DNA of 30,563 nt from JAITVM01 sp031551135 (GTDB lineage: Bacteria > Bacillota > Clostridia > Lachnospirales > JAITVM01), in NCBI GenBank assembly GCA_031551135.1, contig JAVBOA010000011.1:1-30563 (forward strand). Reading direction: 5' to 3'. The notes below the pieces were generated by a model that was given only the letters and a program-made list of their open reading frames with translations, did no database searches and was not told where the DNA came from. Below are positions 21,255-28,879 of the stretch, in pieces. Both the position numbers and the translations under genes were made by a program. The first letter of the stretch is position 1, and the number at the start of each line of letters is the position of its first letter.

Positions 21255-23573
21255 TTACTCCTTAATATTTTCTGATATTTTGATTTTATCGATTCCGGAA
21301 ATTCCTATCATAGTAGCAATTAACGCTGCACAAACCATGAGTATCGGGTATATGCAATAGGAGGTCAAAGGATTAATAACGAAGCGGAATGAAGTTGCGC
21401 CAAGAGTTGAAATAATAGCACCGGCGAGCGATTCGCCGATTGTGTTTGCTAATATTGTGCCGATAATTATGCCAAGAAGCAGCACGAAGGCGGCTCTGGA
21501 GACATATTGCAAACCCAAATCCCATTTATTGAAGCCCAGCGCATGCAAAACGGCGATATCATGCCTGTCTTTTGAAATCAGCATAATCATAAACAAGACT
21601 GTGATGAGTGCGGTAATAAAAAGGGCGACAGCGACGGAAGCTTGAGAGGCGATTTTCACCATGCTGATGGTCGCTCCGATGGTTTGATCGGCATAGCTTC
21701 GAACACTCATAACTTTTGAGAAAGGATAATTTTTTGTATATTCTGATACTTTGCTCTCAATTAAATTAGAATCGGAGAGAGTTGCAAAAATTGCGCTCCA
21801 CATTATATCCTTTGAACTGTCCATAAAGTTTGCTTTAGCTGTTTTGCCGCCGTTTGTAATATCTGAATATATTCCGCATACCGTCAGCTTTTTCTCTGTT
21901 TCGTCAATAACAAAAGTAAGAATATCTCCGACTTTCTTTTGAAGCTCGTCAGAGTTTAATGCGGAAAGAGCAATTTCGTTATCCGTTAAAGGAGGATGTC
22001 CGCTTACATAGGAAACAGGAAGAATCCCGTGGTCACCAAGCTCGACTTTGAGCCTAAATTTCGTTCCGTCGTCGGATAATGCGGTAAATGTCTTTGTAGT
22101 CAGATTCACGCATTTTTCAATTGCCTCATCATTTTCTAATTGATTCATGATTTGTGACGCTTTTCCGGAAATATCGTCCACTTGCTGAATATTAATGCTT
22201 ATATCGCATTGTCCAACGCCCATATACGTAATAAAATCGTTCGAAGAGATGGTATTATACAAATTGTGCGGCACAAGGATTATAAATGCGGAAAGCACAA
22301 ACACGATAAGCATTGTAATATAGAGTTTTTTTCTGACAAAAACATCTTTCAAGCCATAAAATACATTTACATTTAGAGATGAGTAATTTTGCAGATGAAA
22401 CAATTTGCCAGACTTTGTTTTTTCCTGTGCGGCACCGAATCGGAGCGCTTCGGCAGCTGATATTTTTTTAAAACGTTTCATCACAAGCCAAACATATACA
22501 ATTATTGCAAGAAATACAAGAACCATGCCGAACAAGCCGAGAAAACCCGCAAGAGCCGTATTTTCGCTTTCGCCCATATAAAGCCTAATGTTTTCGAGAA
22601 GTTTTTCCTTCAATATAAATGATGAAAAGCATCCAAGAATACAGCCGATTGCAGAAATAGCGTTATATTTTACTAAATAAATTGCTCTGATATCCGAAAC
22701 GCGCAAGCCGATAGCTTTCATAACGCCGATTTCCCGCGTTTCATCTTCGATTTTTGCAAGCAGAGTAAATCGTATGCACATAAAAGCGATAGTAACGACT
22801 AGCAGGCTGACAAGCAAAATTACAGCAATCATCATGCCGTCTGAAATCGCGTTAATCATCCTAAAAAGCGGATATGTTATCGTTGGACCGTTTGATTCCA
22901 GCCCGGCGGCACTGTATTCGTTTGTGAAAGCAGAGAGTGTATCCAATGACTTCAGTCTGAATTCGATTAAATATTCCATTTCGCCAAGAGATTTCAAGGA
23001 TTCAAAGTCGGTATTACTTACTAAAAACCGTTTTGATGAGGATAAGAGCGAATTCATCTGCGAATCTCTCAGAAACCCGGCGACCGTGAACTCTTTTCCG
23101 CAAATAACAGCAATGTCGCCAAGCTTCGCGCTATTATCCTTCATATAACTAATAGGAGCGTAAATTTCTCCGTCCGTAGGATTAATAATATTTCCGTCAA
23201 GGTCAAGCAGATAATCAAATGAATCGCTCTGTATACATAGTCCGTTATCCTGCACACTGCTGCTGAAGGAATTTTCGCCGATTGTGATTTTTGCACCTTC
23301 AATATTCAGAAACGAAAGAACTTGAAATAGTTCAATGTTTTCATTATTTTTAGCAAAAGAAGCCAATCTATTGTAATCTAATTCGCCGGAATGCATTTGC
23401 AAAAAATGCGGTGTTTTCGCTTTAATCATCAGCGCATCAATCGAGCCAAACAAATTGACGGCAAGAATCGCCACTAATGAGACTAAAGCAGACGCAATTG
23501 CGACAAACGCAATTGTCAAAATTGTGATGCTAATATTTTTATTTAAGTCGCCTTTAAGAATTTTAAGAAACAT
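21255..23573 (-). CDS. FtsX/MacB-type ABC transporter permease
   Basis: The ATG at 23573 follows AAAGGA. The 772-residue product has an N-terminal helix (about 15-45), a large extracytoplasmic domain (about 46-235), a first FtsX-like block with three helices (about 240-365, with the cytoplasmic motif EIGVMKAIGLRVSDIRAIYL), a fourth helix near 405-430, a second extracytoplasmic domain, and a second FtsX block (about 630-770, with DIAVLHALGFNKWDLGLQYV). This is the two-block layout of the large permeases that form the transporter as a single long chain or pair with a single ATPase. Substrates of relatives include antimicrobial peptides and lipids; this one is not identifiable. It is probably induced when the TetR regulator releases the operator upstream of the operon. 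Confidence 0.93.
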   Translation of the reverse strand: MFLKILKGDLNKNISITILTIAFVAIASALVSLVAILAVNLFGSIDALMIKAKTPHFLQMHSGELDYNRLASFAKNNENIELFQVLSFLNIEGAKITIGENSFSSSVQDNGLCIQSDSFDYLLDLDGNIINPTDGEIYAPISYMKDNSAKLGDIAVICGKEFTVAGFLRDSQMNSLLSSSKRFLVSNTDFESLKSLGEMEYLIEFRLKSLDTLSAFTNEYSAAGLESNGPTITYPLFRMINAISDGMMIAVILLVSLLVVTIAFMCIRFTLLAKIEDETREIGVMKAIGLRVSDIRAIYLVKYNAISAIGCILGCFSSFILKEKLLENIRLYMGESENTALAGFLGLFGMVLVFLAIIVYVWLVMKRFKKISAAEALRFGAAQEKTKSGKLFHLQNYSSLNVNVFYGLKDVFVRKKLYITMLIVFVLSAFIILVPHNLYNTISSNDFITYMGVGQCDISINIQQVDDISGKASQIMNQLENDEAIEKCVNLTTKTFTALSDDGTKFRLKVELGDHGILPVSYVSGHPPLTDNEIALSALNSDELQKKVGDILTFVIDETEKKLTVCGIYSDITNGGKTAKANFMDSSKDIMWSAIFATLSDSNLIESKVSEYTKNYPFSKVMSVRSYADQTIGATISMVKIASQASVAVALFITALITVLFMIMLISKDRHDIAVLHALGFNKWDLGLQYVSRAAFVLLLGIIIGTILANTIGESLAGAIISTLGATSFRFVINPLTSYCIYPILMVCAALIATMIGISGIDKIKISENIKE

Positions 23574-23612
23574 TAGGTATTTTCCTTTCCAAATTTTTAA
23601 TGGACTTCTGTA

Positions 23613-24251
23613 CTATTTATAGTAATCTTCCTCCGGCATCCCAATTGCTTTAACAAAGCTGCCTTGCTCCGCTCCGAAAATCCTCTCGGCATTGAAAAGG
23701 AATGCCTGTATGCGCAGATTCTGCTCTTCTTCCGGCAGTGGCTCAAAATTATCGTCAAAAACAGTACCTGCATAAACGACTATCATTTCGACGCTTTGGT
23801 ACGGAAACGGCGTATCAAACAAACCCTGAGAAATTCCTTCGTTTACGATATCTGTAAGAATTGGTGTTAATCCGCAGATTATTGTTTTCTGCATTTTTTG
23901 GTGCATAAGAGAATTTTCCGGTTTATGCATATGCTTCATCAGTTCTATACTGCTTTCATCCAGAGAATTAAGCGAGGTAACGGCTCGGAATATACGTTCG
24001 GCAACCGCTATATTTTTATCGTCGGCAATTGCTTTTGCAAAATCCAGAAGTTTCAAGCTTTGCCGCTCAATGAGTGCATCCATAATCGCTTCCTTTGAAG
24101 GAAAATGATAATACAGCGTTCCTCTTGCGATTCCGACAGATTTAAGAATATCGTTTGTGCTTGTACCATCAAAGCCTTGCTTTGCGAAAAGCTCTGCGGC
24201 TCTATCGAGTATTTCATTTTTTCGTTCATTTGCATTTTTTGTGATTCTCAT
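23613..24251 (-). CDS. TetR/AcrR-family transcriptional regulator
   Basis: The ATG at 24251 is chosen because AAAGGAG lies 6 nt upstream (minus strand); the frame extends to 24407 without a better start. The product has 212 residues. Residues about 8-55 are the TetR helix-turn-helix (ILDRAAELFAKQGFDGTSTN, then VGIARGTLYYHFPSKEAIMD). The C-terminal ligand domain is diverged as usual. A palindromic operator sits in its own promoter, so it most likely represses itself and the permease and ATPase genes that follow in the same direction. The inducer is unknown. Confidence 0.94.
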   Translation of the reverse strand: MRITKNANERKNEILDRAAELFAKQGFDGTSTNDILKSVGIARGTLYYHFPSKEAIMDALIERQSLKLLDFAKAIADDKNIAVAERIFRAVTSLNSLDESSIELMKHMHKPENSLMHQKMQKTIICGLTPILTDIVNEGISQGLFDTPFPYQSVEMIVVYAGTVFDDNFEPLPEEEQNLRIQAFLFNAERIFGAEQGSFVKAIGMPEEDYYK

Positions 24252-24281
24252 GTACATCTCCTTTATAGTATAAGTATCTAT

Positions 24282-24310
24282 ATTATACCGACAGTCAGTC
24301 GGTATATCAA
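24282..24310 (-). promoter_or_regulatory. Promoter with TetR operator in the spacer
   Basis: On minus, TTGATA (24310-24305), exactly 17 bp and TATAAT (24287-24282). A palindrome with arms TATACCGAC (24284-24292) and GTCGGTATA (24298-24306) and centre AGTCA fills the spacer and overlaps both elements. Binding there would block RNA polymerase. Confidence 0.8.
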
Positions 24311-24449
24311 GGATAATATCATTTCTAATGCACCTATTCAAATACTTTCGGATTACATTGATGGACAAAAATAATCTGCACAGATTTCTTGAAAATAATC
24401 TGCGCATCAGCAGAAATCAATCTGTTCTTTTGTCATGAAAAAAAATATC

Positions 24450-24476
24450 ATGTACCAAGCTAAACGCACATATAAT
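24450..24476 (+). promoter_or_regulatory. Candidate sigma-E promoter of yabPQ
   Basis: CATATAAT (24469-24476) fits the sigma-E -10 (CATACANT), with ATGTA (24450-24454) 14 bp before as a weak -35. The start would be about 20 nt before the ribosome site. yabP is sigma-E-controlled in Bacillus. Confidence 0.4.
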
Positions 24477-24515
24477 TATGTAGTACGATTTTTTATCAAA
24501 AAAGGAGATGATTTT

Positions 24516-24800
24516 TTGGCTGACGAGCGAAAAGTATCTAAACATACGATAACAATGGAAAAAAGGGAAAATGTTTTTATAACAGGGATTTTGGATGTCC
24601 TATCTTTTGATGAAGAGGATGTGGTTATTGAATGTGAGCTTGGTGTTTTAGTGATAAAAGGAAAAGAACTGCATGTCAATAAGCTGAATCTCGATTCGGG
24701 AGAGCTGCAGATAGACGGAAATATAAACTCTTTGGAATATGAGGAGGATAGCGCGCTAAGCAAAAACAAGCCGTCATTTATCAGCAGAATCTTTAAATAA
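24516..24800 (+). CDS. yabP: Sporulation protein YabP
   Basis: The TTG at 24516 is chosen because AAAGGAGATG stands 5 nt upstream; the frame opens at 24435, but that extension is basic and not family-like. The 94-residue product matches the YabP family: KHTITMEKRENVFITGILDV, then DEEDVVIECELGVLVIKGKEL and NLDSGELQIDGNINSLEY. YabP is a small protein of the mother-cell side of sporulation, its biochemical role being unsettled. It is followed 11 nt later by yabQ. It lies directly after the antisense ABC cassette and has its own promoter candidate. Confidence 0.93.
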   Translation: MADERKVSKHTITMEKRENVFITGILDVLSFDEEDVVIECELGVLVIKGKELHVNKLNLDSGELQIDGNINSLEYEEDSALSKNKPSFISRIFK

Positions 24801-24811
24801 GGCGGATTTAT

Positions 24812-25333
24812 ATGATTTTATCAATGTATAATCAATTTTATATTTTTGCATTGACAATTGTCTTGGGCTTCATTGCGGGTTTTATTTATGATTTGTTCAG
24901 GATTTTTCGCAAAGAAATTAAACATCATAATATTTTGATTCAAATAGAAGATATTTTATATTGGATACTTGTAACTTTTATTATGTTTAAATTTGTTATT
25001 TCAAAAAATAACGGCGAAACAAGTTTTTTTCTGATTTTCGGCATGATTATCGGGATGACTCTGTATTTTTATACAATTAGCCCATTTTTTATCAATTTGT
25101 CTTTGTCGATAATACATATAATTAATTCGGCACTAAAAACTCTTTTGCAAATATTATTAACACCTGTTAAAATTATAATAAATATATTGAAAATCCCTTT
25201 GGGGTTTTTATCGGGTTTTTTAAAACCGATTAAGAAAAAGACCGGACGCATTTTGCAAAAACAAAAATATCTTTTAAAAAAGAAATTGAGAAAAATATTT
25301 TCCGATTTAAAAATAATTTTTAAAAAGATTTAG
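24812..25333 (+). CDS. yabQ: Sporulation protein YabQ
   Basis: The ATG at 24812 follows AAGGCGG. The 173-residue membrane protein has the YabQ start (YNQFYIFALTIVLGFIAGFI, then YDLFRIFRK), a second helix (about 48-65), a third (about 70-95) and a long hydrophobic to Lys-rich tail (from about 110; KKKTGRILQKQKYLLKKK). In Bacillus YabQ is needed for formation of the spore cortex and localises to the membranes around the forespore. It stands between yabP and divIC, as in Bacillus, probably in one transcript from the sigma-E-like promoter. Confidence 0.93.
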   Translation: MILSMYNQFYIFALTIVLGFIAGFIYDLFRIFRKEIKHHNILIQIEDILYWILVTFIMFKFVISKNNGETSFFLIFGMIIGMTLYFYTISPFFINLSLSIIHIINSALKTLLQILLTPVKIIINILKIPLGFLSGFLKPIKKKTGRILQKQKYLLKKKLRKIFSDLKIIFKKI

Positions 25334-25347
25334 AAAGTTGGCGTTTT

Positions 25348-25638
25348 ATGAACAACGAAAATTCTAGAGGAATAAGACAAACTACAAAGGCTCTTATTGT
25401 GTTTTTGATTGTATTGGTACTTTTATTTTCTACCGTATGGGTTTACCAGTTTTCAAAATATGTTGAGCTGAATGCGGCATATGGCGAGATTCAAGAAAAA
25501 ATCGATAAAGAGCTACGAACAAAATCAAATCTCGAAAAAGAAAAAAATTATCAGAATACAGACGCTTTTATTGAAGAGATCGCGCGGCGTGAGCTTAATA
25601 TGATTAAGCAAAACGAATTTATTATTGTAAGTGAATAA
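25348..25638 (+). CDS. divIC: Septum formation initiator DivIC/FtsB-type
   Basis: The ATG at 25348 has only a weak ribosome site (AGTTGG) and follows yabQ by 14 nt. The 96-residue protein has a cytoplasmic lead, one membrane helix (about 14-34, ALIVFLIVLVLLFSTVWVYQ) and a coiled coil (about 38-68), then the family ending IEEIARRELNMIKQNEFII. DivIC and FtsL form the bitopic complex that activates septal wall synthesis. Its stop codon overlaps the left end of MITE-like copy B, so the element inserted right at the gene end and may now supply the 3' hairpin. Confidence 0.92.
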   Translation: MNNENSRGIRQTTKALIVFLIVLVLLFSTVWVYQFSKYVELNAAYGEIQEKIDKELRTKSNLEKEKNYQNTDAFIEEIARRELNMIKQNEFIIVSE

Positions 25639-25750
25639 CTATTTCCATTCTATAAGGAAAGAAAAAAATATTTCATTCCTCACTTGAGGCGTTGCGAGGA
25701 ACGCTCCGCTGTGAAAAATTTTTTTCTATAAATCAAAATGGAAATAGTAT
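25636..25750 (+). mobile_element. MITE-like palindromic element, copy B
   Basis: About 115 bp. Terminal arms ACTATTTCCATT (25638-25649) and AATGGAAATAGT (25737-25748) are perfect complements. Inner arms GAAAAAAATATTTCA and TGAAAAATTTTTTTC pair with one mismatch, and a central TTCCTC/GAGGAA stem completes a long cruciform. It aligns with copies A and C. Confidence 0.85.
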
Positions 25751-25768
25751 AAAAAAAATCAGCCAAAC

Positions 25769-25795
25769 ACAAAATACATTTATTGCCATATAATA
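25769..25795 (+). promoter_or_regulatory. Candidate sigma-K promoter of the hypothetical gene
   Basis: AC (25769-25770), a 16-bp spacer and CATATAATA (25787-25795) match the sigma-K pattern AC-16-CATANNNTA. The inferred start lies just before the ribosome site. Confidence 0.3.
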
Positions 25796-25823
25796 AAATA
25801 TGATTTTGTTGGAGGCGATTGTT

Positions 25824-26222
25824 TTGGTTGATAATATTTTTACGCAATACATAAATGTTGAACCGGTGAGACCGGTAGTCAATCGAAGATATAAAATTAT
25901 TATCGATGAATGCCGGATACTTGTAATCATTCAAAAAGACGATGAATGCTTTTATGATTCGCCTGACTTGGAGTTTAGATTTGATGAAAAATTTTTATTG
26001 AAAAGCGAAATTTGGATTGATATAAAAGATTTCAATAATTCAAGAAAATTTGAAAAAATTAAGGAAAAAATAACTCATTCAATAAAAGCACTGCATTATG
26101 CTGACAGATTTTTTTTCGATGCTAATCGAGACCTCGAGAAAAGCAGAGTGATTATAAAATTTAATTTTGAGAGTATTAATTTATGTAAAACTTATGATTT
26201 TGGTAAAATTTCGAATTATTAA
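25824..26222 (+). CDS. Hypothetical protein, 132 residues
   Basis: The TTG at 25824 has TTGGAGGCG about 7 nt upstream; the frame also opens at an ATG at 25800 without a ribosome site. The product begins MVDNIFTQYINVEPVRPVVN and has alternating beta-like stretches (RRYKIIIDECRILVIIQKDD) and a Lys-rich helical part (FEKIKEKITHSIKALHYADR). There is no signal peptide or membrane segment. I do not recognise the family. It lies between the divIC end and the convergent folA, and its possible sigma-K promoter would place it in the late mother cell. Confidence 0.7.
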   Translation: MVDNIFTQYINVEPVRPVVNRRYKIIIDECRILVIIQKDDECFYDSPDLEFRFDEKFLLKSEIWIDIKDFNNSRKFEKIKEKITHSIKALHYADRFFFDANRDLEKSRVIIKFNFESINLCKTYDFGKISNY

Positions 26223-26244
26223 AAGGCTGCCCCTCGGCAGCCTT
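26218..26244 (-). terminator. Terminator of thyA-folA, shared with the convergent gene
   Basis: AAGGCTGCC (26223-26231) and GGCAGCCTT (26236-26244) form a perfect 9-bp stem. On minus it is followed by TTAATAATT, on plus by no T-run. It mainly serves folA. Confidence 0.75.
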
Positions 26245-26253
26245 CAGCTTGCG

Positions 26254-26733
26254 TCAAAAATCTTGCGTGTAATCAAAATATTGAAATTCGATATCGTTCT
26301 CTTTTAAAACTTCAGAAGTATAAATTAGCTTGAACTCAGAAAAATCCGGATTAAAAAATTTATCCGCCTCGAAGTTTTTATAAACTCTGGTTAAATAAAA
26401 ATTTTTGCAATACGGCAAAAAATAATTGTAGATTTCCGCGCCGCCGATTATAAATACTTCTTCTTCCGAATCTTTATATTTTTCTGCGAGCTTAGAAATA
26501 TCGTTTTCCACAATTATATCCGGATTTTGAAATTCTGCATTTTTTGATATTACGATGTGTTTTCTGTTGGGCAGAAGTTTCGGCAAAGATTCAAAGGTTT
26601 TCCGTCCCATGATAACTGTTTTACCGGAGGTTTTTTCTTTGAAACGCTTTAAATCCGAAGGAATACGGCAAAGCAATTCATTTTTATAACCGATGGCGTT
26701 GTTTTCAGCAATCGCAACTATTATGGAAATCAC
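26254..26733 (-). CDS. folA: Dihydrofolate reductase
   Basis: This 159-residue enzyme reduces dihydrofolate to tetrahydrofolate with NADPH. It starts at a GTG (26733) that overlaps the thyA stop as GTGA, so translation is probably coupled. Motifs: MISIIVAIAENNAIGYKNEL at the N-terminus, D27 (PSDLKRF) as the catalytic acid, TVIMGRKTFESL for cofactor binding, and FIIGGAEIYNYFLP. The Met20-loop equivalent reads LLCRIP instead of the usual MPWNLP or LPWHLP type, so the near-invariant Trp22 is Cys and Pro21 is Leu. It recycles the dihydrofolate made by the adjacent ThyA. Confidence 0.95.
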   Translation of the reverse strand: MISIIVAIAENNAIGYKNELLCRIPSDLKRFKEKTSGKTVIMGRKTFESLPKLLPNRKHIVISKNAEFQNPDIIVENDISKLAEKYKDSEEEVFIIGGAEIYNYFLPYCKNFYLTRVYKNFEADKFFNPDFSEFKLIYTSEVLKENDIEFQYFDYTQDF

Positions 26734-27521
26734 ACGGATACCTCCATTTTGATTTTATCATGATATTTGTAATCAATTAATTTTATATCATCTATTGTGA
26801 AATCGTAGAAGTCGGTAATATTTTCGTTCAGCCATAATTTTGGGGCAGGATAAGCCGAGGGCAGGCGCTCTGATTGTTTTTTCAAAGGCTCAACGTGGTT
26901 TTCATAAATATGAGCGTTGTTGATAACATGCGTCAAAAGCCCGGGTTTATGGCCTGTAACTTGTGCCAATAAATGCGTAAGAACAGCGTATTGAGTAGTG
27001 TTGAACGGAACGCCCAGGCCGATATCTCCGGAACGCTGAACAAGCATACAATTCAGAAAACCGTCGGTCACATCCCAGATTGTTAAAAAACAGCAGGGAT
27101 ATAACGCGCCTGTGTCGAGGTATTCATTTTGCCAAAGATTAATCATCATTCGGCGGCTCTGCGGATTATTTTTTAAATCATGAATAAGATTATCGATTTG
27201 GTTGAATTTTTTCACAATATATCCGTAAGAAGTTCCGATTGTGTTATCTTCCATAATCCACTCGTCCCAAATATGCACATTTTCTTTTTGTAAATCAAGA
27301 ACATTATTAGACTGTTCTTTAAAAATCCACAGGAGTTCTTTAACAGCGGTTTTAAATGCGACAAATTTCGTTGTTAATATCGGAAATTCGTTACATAGAT
27401 TGAATTGCATTATTTGATGTGGTAATTTATAGCTTTTTGTTGCTGTTCGATTGTTATCAAAATATCCACTTGTTAGGATATCATTAACTATAGATAAATA
27501 TTTAACATCATATATACTCAT
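26730..27521 (-). CDS. thyA: Thymidylate synthase
   Basis: The ATG at 27521 follows AGGTGAT. The 263-residue enzyme methylates dUMP to dTMP using methylene-tetrahydrofolate. Conserved features: PILTTKFVAFKTAVKELLW, HIWDEW, IGTSYGY, SRRMMINLW (R123, R124 for phosphate), catalytic C143 in YPCCFLTIW, QRSGDIGLGVPFNTTQYAVL (dUMP binding, N174) and NNAHIYENH. The residue after the catalytic Cys is Cys instead of the common His. By memory its sequence is closer to Bacillus ThyA than to the E. coli type. It heads a two-gene operon with folA and has a good promoter. Confidence 0.95.
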   Translation of the reverse strand: MSIYDVKYLSIVNDILTSGYFDNNRTATKSYKLPHQIMQFNLCNEFPILTTKFVAFKTAVKELLWIFKEQSNNVLDLQKENVHIWDEWIMEDNTIGTSYGYIVKKFNQIDNLIHDLKNNPQSRRMMINLWQNEYLDTGALYPCCFLTIWDVTDGFLNCMLVQRSGDIGLGVPFNTTQYAVLTHLLAQVTGHKPGLLTHVINNAHIYENHVEPLKKQSERLPSAYPAPKLWLNENITDFYDFTIDDIKLIDYKYHDKIKMEVSV

Positions 27522-27633
27522 ATTTAATCACCTAGCTTTTAAAATTCTTTATAATGTAATGCTGCGGCTTGTTTTCAAGAAATAAAATTTCAGAAATATT
27601 CCGTCGCATCATTTCTCTTTTTCAGATATCTAT

Positions 27634-27662
27634 ATTATATACCAAGGCAAAACATTATACAA
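27634..27662 (-). promoter_or_regulatory. Sigma-A promoter of thyA-folA
   Basis: On minus, TTGTAT (27662-27657), a 17-bp spacer and TATAAT (27639-27634). It gives a leader of about 105 nt. Confidence 0.6.
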
Positions 27663-28352
27663 ATTTAAGAAGATTGAATTTAAAAAATACAGAGCAAAAC
27701 AAATAATGGTAAGAACTTCTAAAATTATCTTTATCAAAATTTTGACAAAATAAAATTTAGTTAGTCTAAAAGATTTTTATTGGTGAAATATTTTTTCATC
27801 AATTTTAGAAAATCTCGGAATAAATTGAATAAAGCAAGATAAAGCATAAAATGCAGTAAAATATAGATTTATTGAATATTAACAAAAAAAATGCATTTAA
27901 TCAAAATTTATATATACTAATGTATAAAAAATAGGCTTTTATGAAATGCTATTAATAGATAATAAAATTTCGTATTTTTGTTATAAATTATGTAAATTAT
28001 TTTTGCAATAATATTACAATTATGTTATAATAAATTTATATTTTGTTTATTGTTGGTAACAAATGTAGTTTTTTGGAGATTTATGTTAGATTGTTAAATT
28101 ACAATTATATTACAATTTTTTTAACTGTAATTTTTGGTAATTTGCTCTATTAAAAATAAATCCAATCTCTACAACTTTATCTAACTTTCACAGTTTACTG
28201 CAGAAAAATTCTTATCATAAGCTCTGTACATAAAAATTCTTGATTACTTAGCTGATATAAAAAAATACATAAATAATTCCAATTATTGGTGATTACCTTA
28301 TCATAATTTTCAAAAACACGTTAAAAATTATATAAAAAAGGAAGTGAATACC
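27663..28352. other. AT-rich intergenic region upstream of carD
   Basis: 690 bp of very AT-rich sequence between the thyA promoter and carD. Apart from the promoter at 28003 I see only short AT-rich repeats, including several ATTACAATT-like words around 28012 and 28097-28115. The leader of about 310 nt before carD is unusually long, but no riboswitch core was recognised. Confidence 0.6.
28003..28031 (+). promoter_or_regulatory. Sigma-A promoter upstream of carD
   Basis: TTGCAA (28003-28008), a 17-bp spacer ending in TGT and TATAAT (28026-28031), i.e. with an extended -10. It is the best promoter for carD, though about 315 bp from the start codon. Confidence 0.6.
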
Positions 28353-28844
28353 TTGTTCTCTGTAGGAGATAAAATTGTATACCCTATATATGGTGCCGGT
28401 GTTATTGAGGATATACAAGAAAAAATGATCGATGGAAAAATCCAAAATTATTATGTAATGCAAATTCCGGTTGGAAACTTAAAAATTATGGTTTCTACCG
28501 AAAAGGCAAAAAATGAAAACCTTCGAAAAGTTTATCAAAAAGAAGAAATAGCTGATATTCTTAATATTCAAACAGAATTAAAACCGACAAATGCTCCTGA
28601 AAACTGGAATCAGCGCAATAAAGAAAATATGGAAAAAATAAAAACCGGACAATTGCTAATGGTTCTGGAAGTTTACAGAAATCTTATACACCGCGAAAAA
28701 GAAAAAGGCCTTTCGAGTGCCGAAAAGAAAATTCTTACGACTGTGAAACAAGTAATTTTATCAGAACTTATCATAACACACGAAATTAATAAAAACGCCG
28801 CTGAAGAAATGCTTGCGGAATCCTTTCAAAATTGTTACAATTAA
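28353..28844 (+). CDS. CarD/CdnL-family transcriptional regulator
   Basis: The TTG at 28353 is preceded by AAGGAAGTGA and gives the family-typical start MFSVGDKIVYPIYGAGVIED; the GTG at 28344 lies within the ribosome site. The product has 163 residues. Residues about 1-60 are the Tudor-like RNA-polymerase-interacting domain (RID), ending IPVGNLKIMVSTEKAKN. The rest is the helical DNA-binding domain (NQRNKENMEKIKTGQLLMVL; LSSAEKKILTTVKQVILSEL). CarD proteins bind the polymerase beta subunit and stabilise open complexes. The gene precedes the yacL-like gene, an arrangement I recall from other clostridia. Confidence 0.92.
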   Translation: MFSVGDKIVYPIYGAGVIEDIQEKMIDGKIQNYYVMQIPVGNLKIMVSTEKAKNENLRKVYQKEEIADILNIQTELKPTNAPENWNQRNKENMEKIKTGQLLMVLEVYRNLIHREKEKGLSSAEKKILTTVKQVILSELIITHEINKNAAEEMLAESFQNCYN

Positions 28845-28845
28845 A

Positions 28846-28869
28846 CTAGCTTCACTCTCTGGAGGCTAG
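28846..28869 (+). promoter_or_regulatory. Hairpin just before the yacL ribosome site
   Basis: CTAGCTTC (28846-28853) pairs with GAGGCTAG (28862-28869, one G-U pair). It abuts the AGGAGG of the next gene, so it might modulate translation. There is no T-run. Confidence 0.3.
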
Positions 28870-28879
28870 GAGGTTAGTA

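Noticed and set aside
27663..28352. Riboswitch in the long carD leader
   Set aside because: The sequence is extremely AT-rich without conserved cores or a stable aptamer-like fold that I could find.
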